DNA from: Aridibacter famidurans | Lineage (GTDB): Bacteria > Acidobacteriota > Blastocatellia > Pyrinomonadales > Pyrinomonadaceae | Assembly (NCBI GenBank): GCA_024103495.1 | Contig: JAGFIQ010000112.1 | Coordinates: forward strand, 1 to 63,820 | Reading direction: 5' to 3' | Length of the DNA: 63,820 bases | Shown here: one piece after another, positions 63,511-63,820 of the stretch | How the letters are laid out: every line of letters begins with the position of its first letter | Position numbering within the stretch: position 1 is the first letter of the stretch | The notes under the pieces: model-generated | What the model saw: the letters and a program-made list of their open reading frames with translations, nothing else | Told to the model about the DNA's origin: nothing | The model's database searches: none | Made by a program: the position numbers and the translations under genes

Positions 63511-63820
63511 ATGAGGGATCGCAACGAGTACAATTTTGTACCAGCTTTAGGATTCAAGTGTCTTACTCCCATCTATGATCCAGTCGTTCGATTGACGACC
63601 CGCGAGAGCGTTTTTAAAAGCGAACTTTTGAAGCAAAGTGACTTAAGGCGTGGACAAAACGTATTGGATCTGGCTTGCTGTACGGGGACCCTCACGATAG
63701 CGCTAAAGAACTCTTGCAGCGAGGCCACTATCACGGGGCTCGATGGTGACTTCGAGATCCTTAGGATCGCACAAAGCAAAGCAAGCAGTTCCGAATCACA
63801 GAATCGGTTCGTCTGTGGTA
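63511..63820 (+). CDS. Class I SAM-dependent methyltransferase, truncated by window end
   Basis: 103 codons visible from ATG 63511, open at the edge. VLDLACCTGTLTIAL matches motif I of class I methyltransferases (usually DxGCGTG; here with two Cys), and ITGLDGDFEIL follows as motif post I. It resembles UbiE/Menaquinone-type enzymes in layout. Substrate unknown. Confidence 0.7.
   Translation, partial: MRDRNEYNFVPALGFKCLTPIYDPVVRLTTRESVFKSELLKQSDLRRGQNVLDLACCTGTLTIALKNSCSEATITGLDGDFEILRIAQSKASSSESQNRFVCG

Larger units (their letters stand above)
33586..63820. mobile_element. Genomic island with copper/metal-handling cargo (left boundary in window, right end outside)
   Basis: Starts at the broken tRNA-Thr fragment and runs past the window. 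The DNA is visibly poorer in GC than the left part, and the gene content is nearly all metal resistance and its usual companions. These include CopA/CopB, DUF3347, DUF411, YHS-type Cu-ATPase, DUF2933, DUF5676 and SHOCT proteins, MerR and OmpR-type regulators. No integrase, transposase or conjugation gene is visible here, so the class of element (ICE or island) is open. Confidence 0.65.

Overview
The window looks like a chromosome segment of an Acidobacteriota-like Gram-negative bacterium (Blastocatellia is my best guess, by inference). The signs are a PilS/PilR/PilA type IV pilus locus, heptose/LPS-core genes, a winged-helix regulator fused to a TolB-like and TPR module (a type very common in that phylum), S9 peptidase and DUF2911 proteins, and high-GC coding sequence. 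No rRNA or complete tRNA gene was seen.

Left part (1-33.5 kb) is the chromosomal backbone. It starts inside an IS1182-type element (1-127). An operon on the minus strand follows (ABC permease, TPR protein, multi-pass membrane protein, ABC ATPase), then pilS-pilR-pilA with a good sigma-54 promoter in front of pilA. Next come a cupin, an LPS heptose cluster (epimerase, heptosyltransferase, GmhB), a K+ channel-like protein with an altered filter, a bifunctional PBP, a prolyl oligopeptidase and a GGDEF/EAL protein. A small secreted protein built of GVIVNLT repeats follows, preceded by a possible sigma-54 promoter. Beyond it lie the winged-helix/TPR regulator, a cysteine desulfurase, a radical SAM/glycosyltransferase pair, a large unknown membrane-anchored protein with a second pilin (again with a sigma-54 site), an SDR, a ferritin-like protein and a DUF2911 protein.

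At 33540-33585 lies the 3' half of a tRNA-Thr gene, broken at the anticodon loop. This is the usual scar of an integrative element, and the geometry puts the element to the right, running past the window end. The right part (33.6-63.8 kb) has visibly lower GC and is a copper/metal-handling island. It holds a CopA-CopB operon with a DUF3347 lipoprotein and a CxxCH protein, a two-component system, a MerR regulator, an ATC-hydrolase-like protein, and an ATP-cone/endonuclease-like protein. It also holds lgt, an AMP-phosphorylase-type enzyme overlapping a PRPP-synthetase-like gene, a run of tiny metal-island membrane proteins (SHOCT, His-rich, DUF2933, DUF5676), a CBS-domain site-2 protease and an MFS exporter. 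The last stretch carries a UbiB kinase fused to an SRPBCC domain, a lycopene-cyclase-like membrane protein, a Cu P-type ATPase with three YHS domains, a class II amidotransferase with an FAD oxidoreductase, an ICMT-like methyltransferase, a Met-rich periplasmic protein, a DUF411 lipoprotein, an SnoaL-like protein and a truncated methyltransferase.

Two regulatory layers can be read from the sequence. Sigma-54 sites stand before both pilin genes and the GVIVNLT gene, which may tie the repeat protein to PilR. In the island a promoter-like motif (CTTAAT, then CGTTTA, then a -10-like hexamer at a fixed distance) recurs before the CopA operon, the Cu-ATPase, the ICMT operon, the Met-rich protein and, more weakly, the first DUF2933 gene. 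It is a candidate box for the island's own OmpR-type regulator. Several of these promoters are followed by long leaders with short ORFs, one of which is Cys-containing and overlaps the copA start codon.
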